Positions 1 through 8,200 of a stretch of DNA of 44,635 bases are shown here, piece after piece. The first letter of the stretch is position 1. Every line of letters begins with the position of its first letter. Source of the stretch: Bacteroides sp. CAG:443 (GTDB lineage: Bacteria; Bacteroidota; Bacteroidia; Bacteroidales; Bacteroidaceae); contig FR887808.1 of assembly GCA_000432735.1 (NCBI GenBank), positions 73,914 through 118,548 on the forward strand. Reading direction: 5' to 3'. Both the position numbers and the translations under genes were made by a program. The notes beneath the pieces are model-generated. The model had not been told where the DNA came from. It made no database searches and saw nothing but the letters and a program-made list of their open reading frames with translations.

Positions 1-1153
1 TACGGCACGTTCGGAAGAGCAGGTATACGACTTCTTAGTGAAGGATCTGAAATTTGCGGAAACGTATCTGCCGACGGAATATACGACCGAACCGTGGAAC
101 ATCAACGGAATGAATACCATCGCTACCCGGGCAGCTGCACAGGCGGCACTGGCACAGGTGTATCTCACCATGGCAGGCTGGCCGCTGAACAAGGGTACGG
201 AATATTATAAGCTGGCAGCCGACAAAGCCAAGGAAGTGATCGATCAGGTGGAAAACGGCACGTACAAGTACCAACTGTTCGACGAGTTCTGGAAAGTATA
301 TTCGCGCCAGTATAACAAGACCAATGCGGAAATTATCCTGCCAGTTTATTTCACCAAAGATTTCGGTGTGGGCGATGCTTCGCAGGCTGCACGCGGACTG
401 GCGGAGCTTCCGGAAGAAACCGGCGGATTCAGCGACATGCGTGCGGAGATCAAGTTCTGGAAAGAATTTCCGGCAGGACCACGCAAGAAGGCTATCTTTG
501 GCGATGTATATTATCACAATCAGGACAAGAAAGTGGTGCCTTGGTTCTACGACAACGTAACCAACTGCAACAATCCGTACTATGTGATGTTTGCCTTTGC
601 CAACAACGAGGTGGAATACGACCAGACCAAGAGCTACAACGAACAGGCCGACGGCTGGAGCGAACAGACGGCTGCCTTTATCCGGCTGCCGGAAGTATAT
701 CTCTGGTATGCCGAGGCAGTAGGACGTTCGGGCAGTGGCGACAAGACAAAAGCCATCGAACTGCTGAACGAGGTAAGACGCCGTGCCGACGGAAAATGGA
801 ACGACCCATCGTACAATTATTATCCGTCTACGCTGTCGAACGAGGAACTGGCGGAAGCAGCATACAACGAACACGGATGGGAGATTGCCGGATACTATAA
901 AAGCATGACTACCCGCTACCACGACGAACGGCGCATGAACCGTCTGAAAGACCATTTTGCCTACCGGCTGGTAAATCCGGAAATAGAGGTTACGGAACAA
1001 TGGCTGAAAGAAAACCCCGACAAGGCAGACATGGTAAGCGGTCCGGTATACATGAAAGAACGTGTCACCATGACCGGCTCGTGGGACGACAGCAAGATGT
1101 ATGCGCCTTATCCTTCGATAGATACCTCCCTCTATCCTTCCCTGAAGCGATAA
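1..1153 (+). CDS. SusD/RagB-family outer-membrane glycan-binding lipoprotein, 3' part only
   Basis: The reading frame is already open at base 2 and continues from outside the window, so the N-terminal signal peptide and lipobox are missing; about 383 residues are visible. SusD proteins sit on the cell surface as lids on SusC TonB-dependent transporters and bind oligosaccharides. The visible part has the family hallmarks: a TPR-like helix (RAAAQAALAQVYLTMAGWP), the C-terminal signature FIRLPEVYLWYAEAVGRSG, and the following AIELLNEVRRRADG helix. It is followed directly by a terminator, so it is the last gene of its transcription unit. Its SusC partner should lie just upstream of the window. 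The glycan cannot be told from this part. An in-frame GTG at 38 is not a real start because coding signal continues upstream of it. Confidence 0.93.
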   Translation, partial: TARSEEQVYDFLVKDLKFAETYLPTEYTTEPWNINGMNTIATRAAAQAALAQVYLTMAGWPLNKGTEYYKLAADKAKEVIDQVENGTYKYQLFDEFWKVYSRQYNKTNAEIILPVYFTKDFGVGDASQAARGLAELPEETGGFSDMRAEIKFWKEFPAGPRKKAIFGDVYYHNQDKKVVPWFYDNVTNCNNPYYVMFAFANNEVEYDQTKSYNEQADGWSEQTAAFIRLPEVYLWYAEAVGRSGSGDKTKAIELLNEVRRRADGKWNDPSYNYYPSTLSNEELAEAAYNEHGWEIAGYYKSMTTRYHDERRMNRLKDHFAYRLVNPEIEVTEQWLKENPDKADMVSGPVYMKERVTMTGSWDDSKMYAPYPSIDTSLYPSLKR

Positions 1154-1170
1154 CAACATCCTAAGCATAA

Positions 1171-1213
1171 AAAAAATCCGGTGACGTTTTTTAAAAACAT
1201 CACCGGATTTTTC
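1171..1213. terminator. Bidirectional intrinsic terminator between susD and the acidic-protein gene
   Basis: Two arms (AAAAATCCGGTGACG and its near-complement CATCACCGGATTTTT) flank a short T/A-rich loop. Runs of A and T on either side would give a U-tract on both strands. It lies between convergent genes ending at 1153 (plus) and 1232 (minus). Confidence 0.8.
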
Positions 1214-1231
1214 ATTTATTCCGCCGACAAA

Positions 1232-1567
1232 TCAATCGACTTGTCCCAATGAATTTCCGTATTCCATTTCGCCCTGAACCACGAAGAACACATCGTCGGG
1301 TTCGAAAGGTCCCATGCCGTCTTTCTTGGACTCTTTGACTATGTAGTTTACAATTTCATCCTGGTCGATGTTGATGTAACCCTCGTCATCAGGTTGAGCG
1401 TCCAGACAACCACTGGTGGTATAATAGTCTACTATCAAGTCGAGAATGTAATACAGATCATCGTCCGTAAACTTCTCTTTCAGTTCCTGAGGCAAATAGT
1501 TCTTTATAAACTCGATGGTCTTTTCATCGTCCTCATCTTCCAACAAGAAATCATCATCCATACTCAT
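1232..1567 (-). CDS. Small acidic protein of unknown function, downstream of trxA
   Basis: A 111-residue protein, very rich in Asp and Glu (N-terminus MSMDDDFLLEDEDDEKT), with predicted helices and no signal peptide or membrane segment, so probably cytosolic. I do not recognise a named domain. It starts 24 bp after trxA ends on the same strand and has no terminator in between, so it is probably co-transcribed with trxA and stops at the shared bidirectional terminator. The even spread of charged residues, Tyr-rich middle (residues ~41-55) and normal codon use suggest a real conserved protein rather than a chance frame. Its role is unknown; a link with thioredoxin is only suggested by position. 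Confidence 0.75.
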   Translation of the reverse strand: MSMDDDFLLEDEDDEKTIEFIKNYLPQELKEKFTDDDLYYILDLIVDYYTTSGCLDAQPDDEGYINIDQDEIVNYIVKESKKDGMGPFEPDDVFFVVQGEMEYGNSLGQVD

Positions 1568-1591
1568 AGTCGTAGTGCGTTTGTTAAATGA

Positions 1592-1909
1592 TTATTTCAA
1601 TAAAGCTTCAACTTTTTCCTTCAAGGCAGCTTTTGTAGTAGCACCTACCTGCTTGTCGACTACTTTACCATCCTTGATGAAAAGTACGGTAGGAATGTTA
1701 CGTACGCCAAACTGTGCAGGAAGATCTGCGTTGTCGTCTACATCGCACTTGCCGATGTTCACTTTATCTTTATATTCTTCTGCCAGTTCTTCAATATAAG
1801 GAGCAATCTGCTTGCAAGGTCCGCACCAAGTTGCCCAGAAATCCAAAACTACCGGTTTACCTTCAGCTACAATAGCTTCGTAATTGTCATCTTTAATGTT
1901 CAATGCCAT
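1592..1909 (-). CDS. trxA: Thioredoxin
   Basis: A 105-residue cytosolic thioredoxin, the usual length for the family. It reduces protein disulfides and is recharged by thioredoxin reductase. The active-site motif WCGPC places the redox cysteines at residues 29 and 32, preceded by the standard VVLDFWATW strand. The cis-proline is seen in VRNIPTVLF, and the KVDKQVGA C-terminal region is typical. The promoter lies in the 3' tail of dnaE, so the gene can be expressed apart from dnaE. The acidic 111-residue protein follows it. Confidence 0.97.
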   Translation of the reverse strand: MALNIKDDNYEAIVAEGKPVVLDFWATWCGPCKQIAPYIEELAEEYKDKVNIGKCDVDDNADLPAQFGVRNIPTVLFIKDGKVVDKQVGATTKAALKEKVEALLK

Positions 1910-1942
1910 AATTCTAGTTGTTTAGTTATTTAATTATCTACG

Positions 1943-1973
1943 CAAATATATACTAATTTATTTTATAGTCCAA
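1943..1973 (-). promoter_or_regulatory. Probable trxA promoter overlapping the end of dnaE
   Basis: On the minus strand the -7 box TATATTTG (1943-1950) is preceded, 19 bp upstream, by TTGG (1970-1973), a near match to the Bacteroides -33 box. The -33 element and much of the spacer lie within the last codons of dnaE. Confidence 0.5.
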
Positions 1974-4900
1974 CAATGGCTGGCTTTTTAAATAATTTAC
2001 AATGTCTTTTCTGACGGATATTTTCAGCGTACGCGACATGAGGTTGACGTGCATCTGTCCGTCCTCATCGCGGATATAGAAGAACAGCTCGGCATTGCCG
2101 GGATTTTCTTTCACCAGCGAACTGAATTCCATAATCATCTCGTCGTTGATGGCAGAGAGCGGTGCCGTCACCGTAAGTTTCTCTATCAAGCGGTCTTTCA
2201 CCTCGGGCAGGAGTTCGATGTTGTTGATCTTTATCTCCCACTCGTCCTGCTTCCACTGGCGGGGCTGACACTTGCCGTGCATGAACAAGAACATTCCTTC
2301 GGCAAAAAAGTTCTTCTTTTCCACCCATTCATTGCCAAAAAATGCAAATTCGGCCGTTCCCGAATAATCTTCTACCTTTGCCACGCCGAAAGGCTTGCCG
2401 GTCTTGGTATATCCCTCACGCACGCCAGTAACGATACCTCCCAGTGTCAGGTCGTGGTTATGCAGCGGAGTCAGGTCGGAAAGCTGTGCCATGTGTGTGG
2501 TGCAGACATTTTCCAGTATCACCGAGAACTCATCCAGCGGATGGGCAGAAAGGTAGATACCTACCAGTTCACGTTCCTTGTTCAGGCGCTCCAGATCGCT
2601 CCATGCCGGTGCACGGACAATTTCGGGGGTGGCAATCTCCACTTCATGCTCGCCGCCGAACAACGAATTGGCTGCGGCCGCCTTGTCCATCTGATACTTG
2701 TTTCCGTAGCGTACCAGCACTTCGACAAAGGTTTCGTCCTTGGCATTCTTCACGAAGAAATCCTCGCGGTGGATGTTCGGGAAGCTGTCGAAAGCTCCGG
2801 CCAAAGCCAGGTTTTCGATGTTCTTACGGTTACATGCCGAAAGGTTCACACGCTGCACAAAGTCGAATATATTCTTGAAAGGTCCGTTCTTCTCCCGTTC
2901 TGTCAGAATGCTTTGTACCGCCGCCTCACCGACTCCCTTGATGGCTCCCAGTCCGAAACGAATATCTCCGTGACGGTTGACAGAGAACTTCAGGCTACTT
3001 TCGTTGACATCAGGTCCCAAAACGTTGACACCCGTCGCCTTGCTTTCGTCCATCAGCTTGGTGATTTCGGTGATGTTCGAAATGTTACGGCTCATGGTAG
3101 CCGCCATGTACTCTGACGGATAGTTGGCCTTCAGGTAAGCCGTCTGATAGGCAACCCACGAGTAGCAGGTAGCGTGTGACTTGTTGAAGGCGTAGGAAGC
3201 AAACTTTTCCCAATCGGCCCAGATTTTTTCCAGAATCTTCGGGTCGTGACCATTCTTCTTTCCTCCCTCGATGAATTTAGGTTTCATGTGATCCAGCTTG
3301 TCGCGCAGCTTCTTACCCATCGCCTTACGCAAGGCATCCGATTCGCCTCGGGTAAAGTCGGCAAGCAGACGCGACAGCAACATCACCTGCTCCTGATACA
3401 CCGTAATACCATATGTATCTTTCAGGTATTTCTCCATGACCGGAATATCGTACTCGATAGGCTTGCGTCCCTGCTTACGGTCGATAAAGTCGGGGATATA
3501 ATCCATCGGTCCCGGACGATAGAGGGCGTTCATGGCAATCAGGTCTTCGAACGTGGTAGGCTGAAGTTCGCGCAGGTACTTCTGCATACCCGCCGATTCG
3601 AACTGGAACGTACCGATGGTCCGACCGTCGCTATACAACTTATAGGTAGCCGGATCGTCAATCGGAATTTCATCGATATTCAGAATGATGCCTTTACTCT
3701 GCTTGATATTCTCGAGTGCCTCCTTGATGATGGAAAGCGTCTTCAGTCCGAGGAAGTCCATCTTGATCAGTCCCGTATCTTCGATGACCGAACCTTCGTA
3801 CTGCGTTACCAGCATCTTTTCGCCGGTTTCCTTATCGTCGGCCGTGCTGACCGGTACCCAGTCGGTGATATCGTCACGGCAGATAATGGTACCACAGGCA
3901 TGCACACCCGTATTGCGGACGTTGCCCTCCAGCATCTTGGCATACTTGATGGTATCGCGAAGCACTGGATCGGACGACACTTCGGCCGCCTGCAACTCGG
4001 GCACATAAGCGATAGCATTCGGAAGATTCAGTTTCTTATCGGGAATCTTGTCAGGGATAAGCTTGCACAAGCGGTCGGACTCCGAGAGCGGCAGTTTCTG
4101 CACACGAGCCACATCCTTGATGGCAAGCTTGGTCGCCATCGTACCGTAGGTAATGATGTGCGCCACTTTTTCCTGACCGTACTTTTCGGTCACCCAGTTC
4201 AACACACGTCCTCGTCCGTCATCATCGAAGTCGACATCGATATCCGGCAAAGAGATACGGTCGGGATTCAAGAAACGCTCGAACAGCAAGTCGTATTTGA
4301 TCGGGTCAATCTGTGTAATACCCAGACAGTAGGCCACCGCTGATCCAGCAGCCGAACCACGTCCCGGTCCTACAGACACATCGAGCAGATTGCGGGCAGC
4401 CGAAATAAAGTCCTGCACAATCAAGAAGTATCCCGGGAAACCCATGGTCTTCATGATATGCAACTCGAACTTGATACGCTCCCTCACCTCATCGGTCAGG
4501 TGTTCGCCATAACGACGGCGCGCTCCGTCGTATGCCAGTTTCGCCAGATAATCGGCCTCCAGCTTGATACGGTACAGTTTTTCGTAACCTCCCAGACGTT
4601 CGATTTTCGCCTTTGCCGCCGCCTCGTCCATGACGACGTTGCCGTTTTCATCCTGCGTAAACTCATCGAACAAATCTTTCTCGGTGAATTTCTTGCGATA
4701 TTCCTCCTCGGTACCGAAATCCTCGGGAATGGCAAAGGTCGGCATAATCGGTGCATGGTCGATGGAATAGAACTCCACCTGATCGCAGATATCGCAGGTA
4801 TTGGTCAGCGCTTCGGGCACATCGGCAAAGATCTCGTTCATCTCCTCACGCGTCTTCATCCATTCCTGCTTGGTATAGAGCATACGGTTCGGATCGTCCA

Positions 4901-5750
4901 AGTCCTTTCCGGTACTCAGACAGATCAGACGGTCGTGCGCCTCGGCATTCTCTTCGTCCACAAAGTGCACATCGTTCGTGCAGACCAGCTTGATGTTGTA
5001 TTTTTTCGAATACTCCATCAGCTTCTTGTTGACCACTTCCTGCAATTTATAAGTTTCGTGGTTTGCCCGCGGCACGGTAGCCTTGTGGCGCTGAAGTTCC
5101 AGATAGAAATCGTCGCCAAACAAATTCTTGTACCACTGAATAGCCTCTTCCGCCTCGGCAAACTGTCCTGCCGTAATGCGGCGTGGAATCTCTCCACCCA
5201 GACAAGCCGAGCAGACAATCAGTCCTTCGTGATATTTTTCCAGTTCCACGCGGTCGGTACGCGGACGCATATAAAATCCTTCGGTCCATGCCTTCGATAC
5301 CAGCTTGATCAGGTTATGATAACCTTTCAGGTTCTTGGCAAGCACCACCAGGTGATAACCGCTCTGGTCTGCCTTTCCCTCTTTATTCGAGAGGCGACGG
5401 CGTGCCACATACATTTCACAACCGATAATCGGCTTGAACAGTTTCTTCTTGGCAGCTTCCAGTTGCTCGCGGCATTCCGCCAGCTCTGCTTCCGGATTTT
5501 CCGATTCGGCTTTTCCGCTTTCCAGCGCGGCAATTTTCTTCTTTAAATCCTTTATCTCGCCATTTGTTCCCCCGTTCTTCTTGTTCACATAGTTGAAGAA
5601 CTCCTTTATGCCGAACATGTCACCATGGTCGGTTACGGCAATGCCTCGCATCCCGTTGGCAATCGCCTTGTCTACCAAACGGGGAATAGAAGCCTGGCCA
5701 TCCAGAATAGAATATTGGGTGTGGACGTGCAAATGAACAAAATCGTGCAT
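1953..5750 (-). CDS. dnaE: DNA polymerase III subunit alpha
   Basis: The replicative DNA polymerase catalytic subunit, 1265 residues from the chosen start. Order: N-terminal PHP domain (HLHVHTQYS at residues 6-14, then AVTDHG and IIGCEMYV), polymerase palm with the PGRGSAAGS motif (about residue 460) and the catalytic Asp cluster PDIDVDF (about residue 503), fingers, a tandem helix-hairpin-helix region, and an OB-fold near the C-terminus (LTLGGIVTGVREG). The frame is open a further 17 codons upstream, but the only good promoter has its -7 box at 5775-5782. The Met at 5750 directly before HDFVHLHVH is therefore the right start. The PHP domain keeps metal-ligand residues that E. coli DnaE has lost, and carries a ~45-residue charged helical insertion (about residues 59-103). 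Confidence 0.97.
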   Translation of the reverse strand: MHDFVHLHVHTQYSILDGQASIPRLVDKAIANGMRGIAVTDHGDMFGIKEFFNYVNKKNGGTNGEIKDLKKKIAALESGKAESENPEAELAECREQLEAAKKKLFKPIIGCEMYVARRRLSNKEGKADQSGYHLVVLAKNLKGYHNLIKLVSKAWTEGFYMRPRTDRVELEKYHEGLIVCSACLGGEIPRRITAGQFAEAEEAIQWYKNLFGDDFYLELQRHKATVPRANHETYKLQEVVNKKLMEYSKKYNIKLVCTNDVHFVDEENAEAHDRLICLSTGKDLDDPNRMLYTKQEWMKTREEMNEIFADVPEALTNTCDICDQVEFYSIDHAPIMPTFAIPEDFGTEEEYRKKFTEKDLFDEFTQDENGNVVMDEAAAKAKIERLGGYEKLYRIKLEADYLAKLAYDGARRRYGEHLTDEVRERIKFELHIMKTMGFPGYFLIVQDFISAARNLLDVSVGPGRGSAAGSAVAYCLGITQIDPIKYDLLFERFLNPDRISLPDIDVDFDDDGRGRVLNWVTEKYGQEKVAHIITYGTMATKLAIKDVARVQKLPLSESDRLCKLIPDKIPDKKLNLPNAIAYVPELQAAEVSSDPVLRDTIKYAKMLEGNVRNTGVHACGTIICRDDITDWVPVSTADDKETGEKMLVTQYEGSVIEDTGLIKMDFLGLKTLSIIKEALENIKQSKGIILNIDEIPIDDPATYKLYSDGRTIGTFQFESAGMQKYLRELQPTTFEDLIAMNALYRPGPMDYIPDFIDRKQGRKPIEYDIPVMEKYLKDTYGITVYQEQVMLLSRLLADFTRGESDALRKAMGKKLRDKLDHMKPKFIEGGKKNGHDPKILEKIWADWEKFASYAFNKSHATCYSWVAYQTAYLKANYPSEYMAATMSRNISNITEITKLMDESKATGVNVLGPDVNESSLKFSVNRHGDIRFGLGAIKGVGEAAVQSILTEREKNGPFKNIFDFVQRVNLSACNRKNIENLALAGAFDSFPNIHREDFFVKNAKDETFVEVLVRYGNKYQMDKAAAANSLFGGEHEVEIATPEIVRAPAWSDLERLNKERELVGIYLSAHPLDEFSVILENVCTTHMAQLSDLTPLHNHDLTLGGIVTGVREGYTKTGKPFGVAKVEDYSGTAEFAFFGNEWVEKKNFFAEGMFLFMHGKCQPRQWKQDEWEIKINNIELLPEVKDRLIEKLTVTAPLSAINDEMIMEFSSLVKENPGNAELFFYIRDEDGQMHVNLMSRTLKISVRKDIVNYLKSQPLLDYKIN

Positions 5751-5774
5751 ATTTACATTATTAAAAACAGAGTT

Positions 5775-5806
5775 CAAAGATACCGAGGTTTCGGAGAACA
5801 AACAAA
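5775..5806 (-). promoter_or_regulatory. dnaE promoter, full Bacteroides consensus
   Basis: On the minus strand TTTG (5803-5806), a 20 bp spacer and TATCTTTG (5775-5782) fit the Bacteroides -33/-7 pattern exactly. The expected transcript start lies about 18 nt before the ATG at 5750, which decides that start against the upstream Met at 5801. Confidence 0.7.
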
Positions 5807-5884
5807 AACAAACGAATAAAGTTATTGCCGATGAATACTTTTTAGCAAAAAAATATAGAAAGAGTCAATTCTAACGGTACTTTA

Positions 5885-5916
5885 TTTGGCAGGTTTTTAA
5901 AATAAATATATTTTTG
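5885..5916 (+). promoter_or_regulatory. psd operon promoter, full Bacteroides consensus
   Basis: TTTG (5885-5888), a 20 bp spacer and TATTTTTG (5909-5916) lie 22 bp before the psd ATG. It is divergent from the dnaE promoter, with about 80 bp between the two -33 boxes. Confidence 0.7.
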
Positions 5917-5938
5917 CACGATAAAATGTAACTTTGTT

Positions 5939-6634
5939 ATGACCGGATTAAACAAAATTAAAAAGATAAAGAAAATAAGACTACACCGGGAAGGTACTCA
6001 CATTCTTATAACCAGCGCAATTTTATTACTCATTATTAATACTGCATTATACTGGGGAATAGAGTGCAAAATACCTTTCTACATTATAGCTATCGCCAGC
6101 ATCATTCTCTATCTGCTGATGGTGAATTTTTTCCGTTGTCCGATCCGTCTGTTCGGTGGTGATACTGAAAAAATTGTTGTCGCTCCGGCCGACGGACGTG
6201 TTGTCGTCATCGAGGAAGTGGATGAGCATGAATATTTCCACGACCGCCGACTGATGATTTCTATTTTTATGGATATTACGAACGTTCATGCCAACTGGTA
6301 TCCGGTAGATGGCGTGATTCGTCACGTAGATCATCACAACGGACGTTTCATGAAAGCGTGGCTGCCTAAGGCAAGTACGGAAAACGAACGTTCAATGGTT
6401 GTCATCGATACTCCGGAAGGACATACGGTCATGGCACGTCAGATTGCCGGTGCTGTAGCACGCCGCATCGTAACCTATGCAGAAAAAGGAGAAGACTGTT
6501 ACATAGACGAACACATGGGATTCATCAAATTTGGTTCGCGTGTGGATGTATACTTGCCTTTAGGTACGGAAGTTTGTGTAAAAATGGGACAGAAAACGAC
6601 GGGTAACCAGACTGTCATCGCAAAATTAATGTAA
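5939..6634 (+). CDS. psd: Phosphatidylserine decarboxylase, short (type II-like) form
   Basis: Converts phosphatidylserine to phosphatidylethanolamine at the inner membrane. The 231-residue protein has two membrane segments near the N-terminus (about residues 22-38 and 45-62). The conserved VAPADGRV follows at 81-88, and the self-cleavage site FGS has Gly199-Ser200; Ser200 would become the pyruvoyl cofactor of the small subunit. The motif is GS within FIKFGSRVD rather than the LGST of the long E. coli enzyme, as in other short-form decarboxylases. Its stop overlaps the first possible ATG of pssA (TAATG), and pssA makes its substrate, so the two form one pathway operon. Confidence 0.95.
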   Translation: MTGLNKIKKIKKIRLHREGTHILITSAILLLIINTALYWGIECKIPFYIIAIASIILYLLMVNFFRCPIRLFGGDTEKIVVAPADGRVVVIEEVDEHEYFHDRRLMISIFMDITNVHANWYPVDGVIRHVDHHNGRFMKAWLPKASTENERSMVVIDTPEGHTVMARQIAGAVARRIVTYAEKGEDCYIDEHMGFIKFGSRVDVYLPLGTEVCVKMGQKTTGNQTVIAKLM

Positions 6635-6641
6635 TGAATGT

Positions 6642-6648
6642 AAGGAGG
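6642..6648 (+). promoter_or_regulatory. Strong Shine-Dalgarno deciding the pssA start
   Basis: AAGGAGG lies 9 nt before the ATG at 6658. Such a complete SD is unusual in this window, where most genes have A-rich leaders without one. It favours 6658 over the ATG at 6634 that overlaps the psd stop codon. Confidence 0.6.
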
Positions 6649-6657
6649 AACAGAGAT

Positions 6658-7365
6658 ATGGCTAATGCAATCGTCCGTAATATTCCAAATACATTGACCA
6701 GCTGTAACCTGTTTTCGGGATGTATTGCAGCTTATATGGCTTTTCAGGGAAAGTATGAATGGGCCTTGACGTTCATCGTTATCGGTGCCGTATTCGACTT
6801 TTTCGATGGCATGACGGCTCGTTTGCTTCGCGTTTCCTCCCCTATCGGCAAAGAACTTGACTCACTGGCAGATGATATTACCTTCGGACTGGCTCCGGCT
6901 GCTGTGGCTTTTTCGTTGTTCAAGGAGGTGCATTATCCGGATTTCCTGATACCGCTGTCCGGCTTGATGCCTTACACGGCTTTTCTGATAGCTGTATTCT
7001 CGGGACTGCGACTGGCAAAGTTCAACATCGACGAACGACAGACCAGTTCTTTCATCGGGATGCCTACCCCTGCCAATGCTCTGTTCTGGGGTTCTCTGGC
7101 TGTAGGCGGACATGCTTTTCTGGTATCCGACAGCTTTAATGCAATCTACCTGTTCATACTGGTTCTTGTCATGTCACTGTTGCTGGTTGCCGAACTTCCG
7201 ATGTTTTCTTTAAAGTTCAAGGATTTATCGTGGGAACATAACAAAGTAAGCTATATCTTCCTGATTGTCAGCATTCCGCTGCTGATAATCTTCCAGTTGA
7301 GCGGCATTGCGGCAGTCATCGTGTGGTACATCCTTCTCTCGCTGGTGACTCGTAAAAAATCATAA
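6658..7365 (+). CDS. pssA: CDP-diacylglycerol-serine O-phosphatidyltransferase
   Basis: Makes phosphatidylserine from CDP-diacylglycerol and serine. The protein is 235 residues long with about six to eight membrane segments. The CDP-alcohol phosphatidyltransferase signature is present near residues 42-71: DGMTARLL, then GKELDSLADD, giving the DGxxAR...G...D...D pattern with all catalytic Asp. The start at 6658 gives MANAIVRNIPNT, the usual N-terminus of this family, and has a strong SD; the alternative at 6634 adds eight residues. It follows psd, which uses its product, and precedes a small membrane protein 51 bp downstream. Confidence 0.95.
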   Translation: MANAIVRNIPNTLTSCNLFSGCIAAYMAFQGKYEWALTFIVIGAVFDFFDGMTARLLRVSSPIGKELDSLADDITFGLAPAAVAFSLFKEVHYPDFLIPLSGLMPYTAFLIAVFSGLRLAKFNIDERQTSSFIGMPTPANALFWGSLAVGGHAFLVSDSFNAIYLFILVLVMSLLLVAELPMFSLKFKDLSWEHNKVSYIFLIVSIPLLIIFQLSGIAAVIVWYILLSLVTRKKS

Positions 7366-7416
7366 AACAATAATCGTGGCACGGTTGTTGTTCTTTAACT
7401 CTTAAAAACAATAACT

Positions 7417-7704
7417 ATGTTTCATATTCTAGGATTTATATTTTTCTTCGTTCTGATTATCTTTGTCATCGGACTGGCCATACTTTCCAAAATTATTCGT
7501 AGCGTATTTGGCCTGGGACGCCGCATGACAGGAAGTTCCTCGTCACAAAGTCATTCGCAAAACCAGCGCAATTCTTCTTCCAGTTATCGTTCTTCCGGCA
7601 ACGACGAATCACAGCAGCCTGCCCGGAATGCTTCAGGCCGGAAAAAGATTTTCGACAGCGATGAAGGTGAATATGTTGACTTTGAGGAAGTAAAAGAATC
7701 TTAA
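7417..7704 (+). CDS. Small membrane protein, DUF4834-like
   Basis: A 95-residue protein with one strongly hydrophobic N-terminal helix (residues ~5-27, MFHILGFIFFFVLIIFVIGL). A basic stretch, a Ser/Gln/Asn-rich linker (residues ~38-72) and an acidic tail ending DEGEYVDFEEVKES follow. It resembles the DUF4834 family of Bacteroidetes, which I recall as short one-helix proteins of unknown role. It lies 51 bp after pssA on the same strand with no clear terminator, so it probably belongs to the same phospholipid operon. Function unknown; the layout suggests an inner-membrane protein with its tail in the cytoplasm. Confidence 0.75.
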   Translation: MFHILGFIFFFVLIIFVIGLAILSKIIRSVFGLGRRMTGSSSSQSHSQNQRNSSSSYRSSGNDESQQPARNASGRKKIFDSDEGEYVDFEEVKES

Positions 7705-7942
7705 TCATCCAATCGTCACAATTGACACACAAAAGGTTACTTCAAATTTGAAAAAATGAGGATGTGACTCGGTAACCTAAAGCTATAAATATAAGAAATT
7801 TCCTACTTTGGCTTATTTGTTTAATGAGAAGACCAAAGCAGAAGATTTTTATTTTCAAATCCGCAACAATACATTGATCAACAAGGGATAGACAAATTCT
7901 CCAGTGAACTTATTCAATAAGAACAATGCTGATAATCATTTA

Positions 7943-8118
7943 TAATGTTTATTTGACACTAAAACAAAATTTCTACTATCGCCATTCTACCTTGAGGGAC
8001 CGTTTAATCATATCGAATAAAACAAAAAAATAATGTTTATCCAGCACGAATACAAGGTTTCTACGGTTTTGCAGTTCTACCTTAAAACACCCATCTGATC
8101 ATATCGGATTAGACATAA
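7943..8118. repeat. Degenerate 88 bp tandem duplication in a 496 bp gene-free stretch
   Basis: Copy A (7943-8030) and copy B (8031-8118) both begin TAATGTTTAT. They then share TTTCTAC, TTCTACCTT and ATCATATCG in the same order, with many substitutions and small gaps, roughly 60-65% identical by eye. The rest of 7705-8200 is AT-rich and I see no gene in it. It also holds GGTTAC (7735-7740) and GTAACC (7772-7777), a possible hairpin enclosing the palindrome TTCAAATTTGAA. The nature and origin of the duplication are unknown. Confidence 0.6.
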
Positions 8119-8173
8119 AAATTTCCCGCTTACAGATCATATCTCTATGAGATAATTCCTTTAAGCGGGAAAT
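8116..8173 (-). terminator. Terminator of the Lrp/AsnC regulator gene
   Basis: The perfect 12 bp arms ATTTCCCGCTTA (8121-8132) and TAAGCGGGAAAT (8162-8173) enclose a second small stem, ATCTC/GAGAT. On the minus strand the stem is followed by TTTTT (8116-8120). It starts 28 bp after the regulator's stop. Confidence 0.75.
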
Positions 8174-8200
8174 CTTGTATACGAAAACTGAACGAAACGC

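Noticed and set aside
35..1168. A 377-codon open frame on the minus strand across susD
   Set aside because: It is antisense to a clear SusD protein and its translation has no recognisable domain. Long antisense frames are common here because of codon bias.
2049..5546. Several long plus-strand open frames across dnaE
   Set aside because: All lie opposite intact DnaE sequence and lack domains, promoters or start signals.
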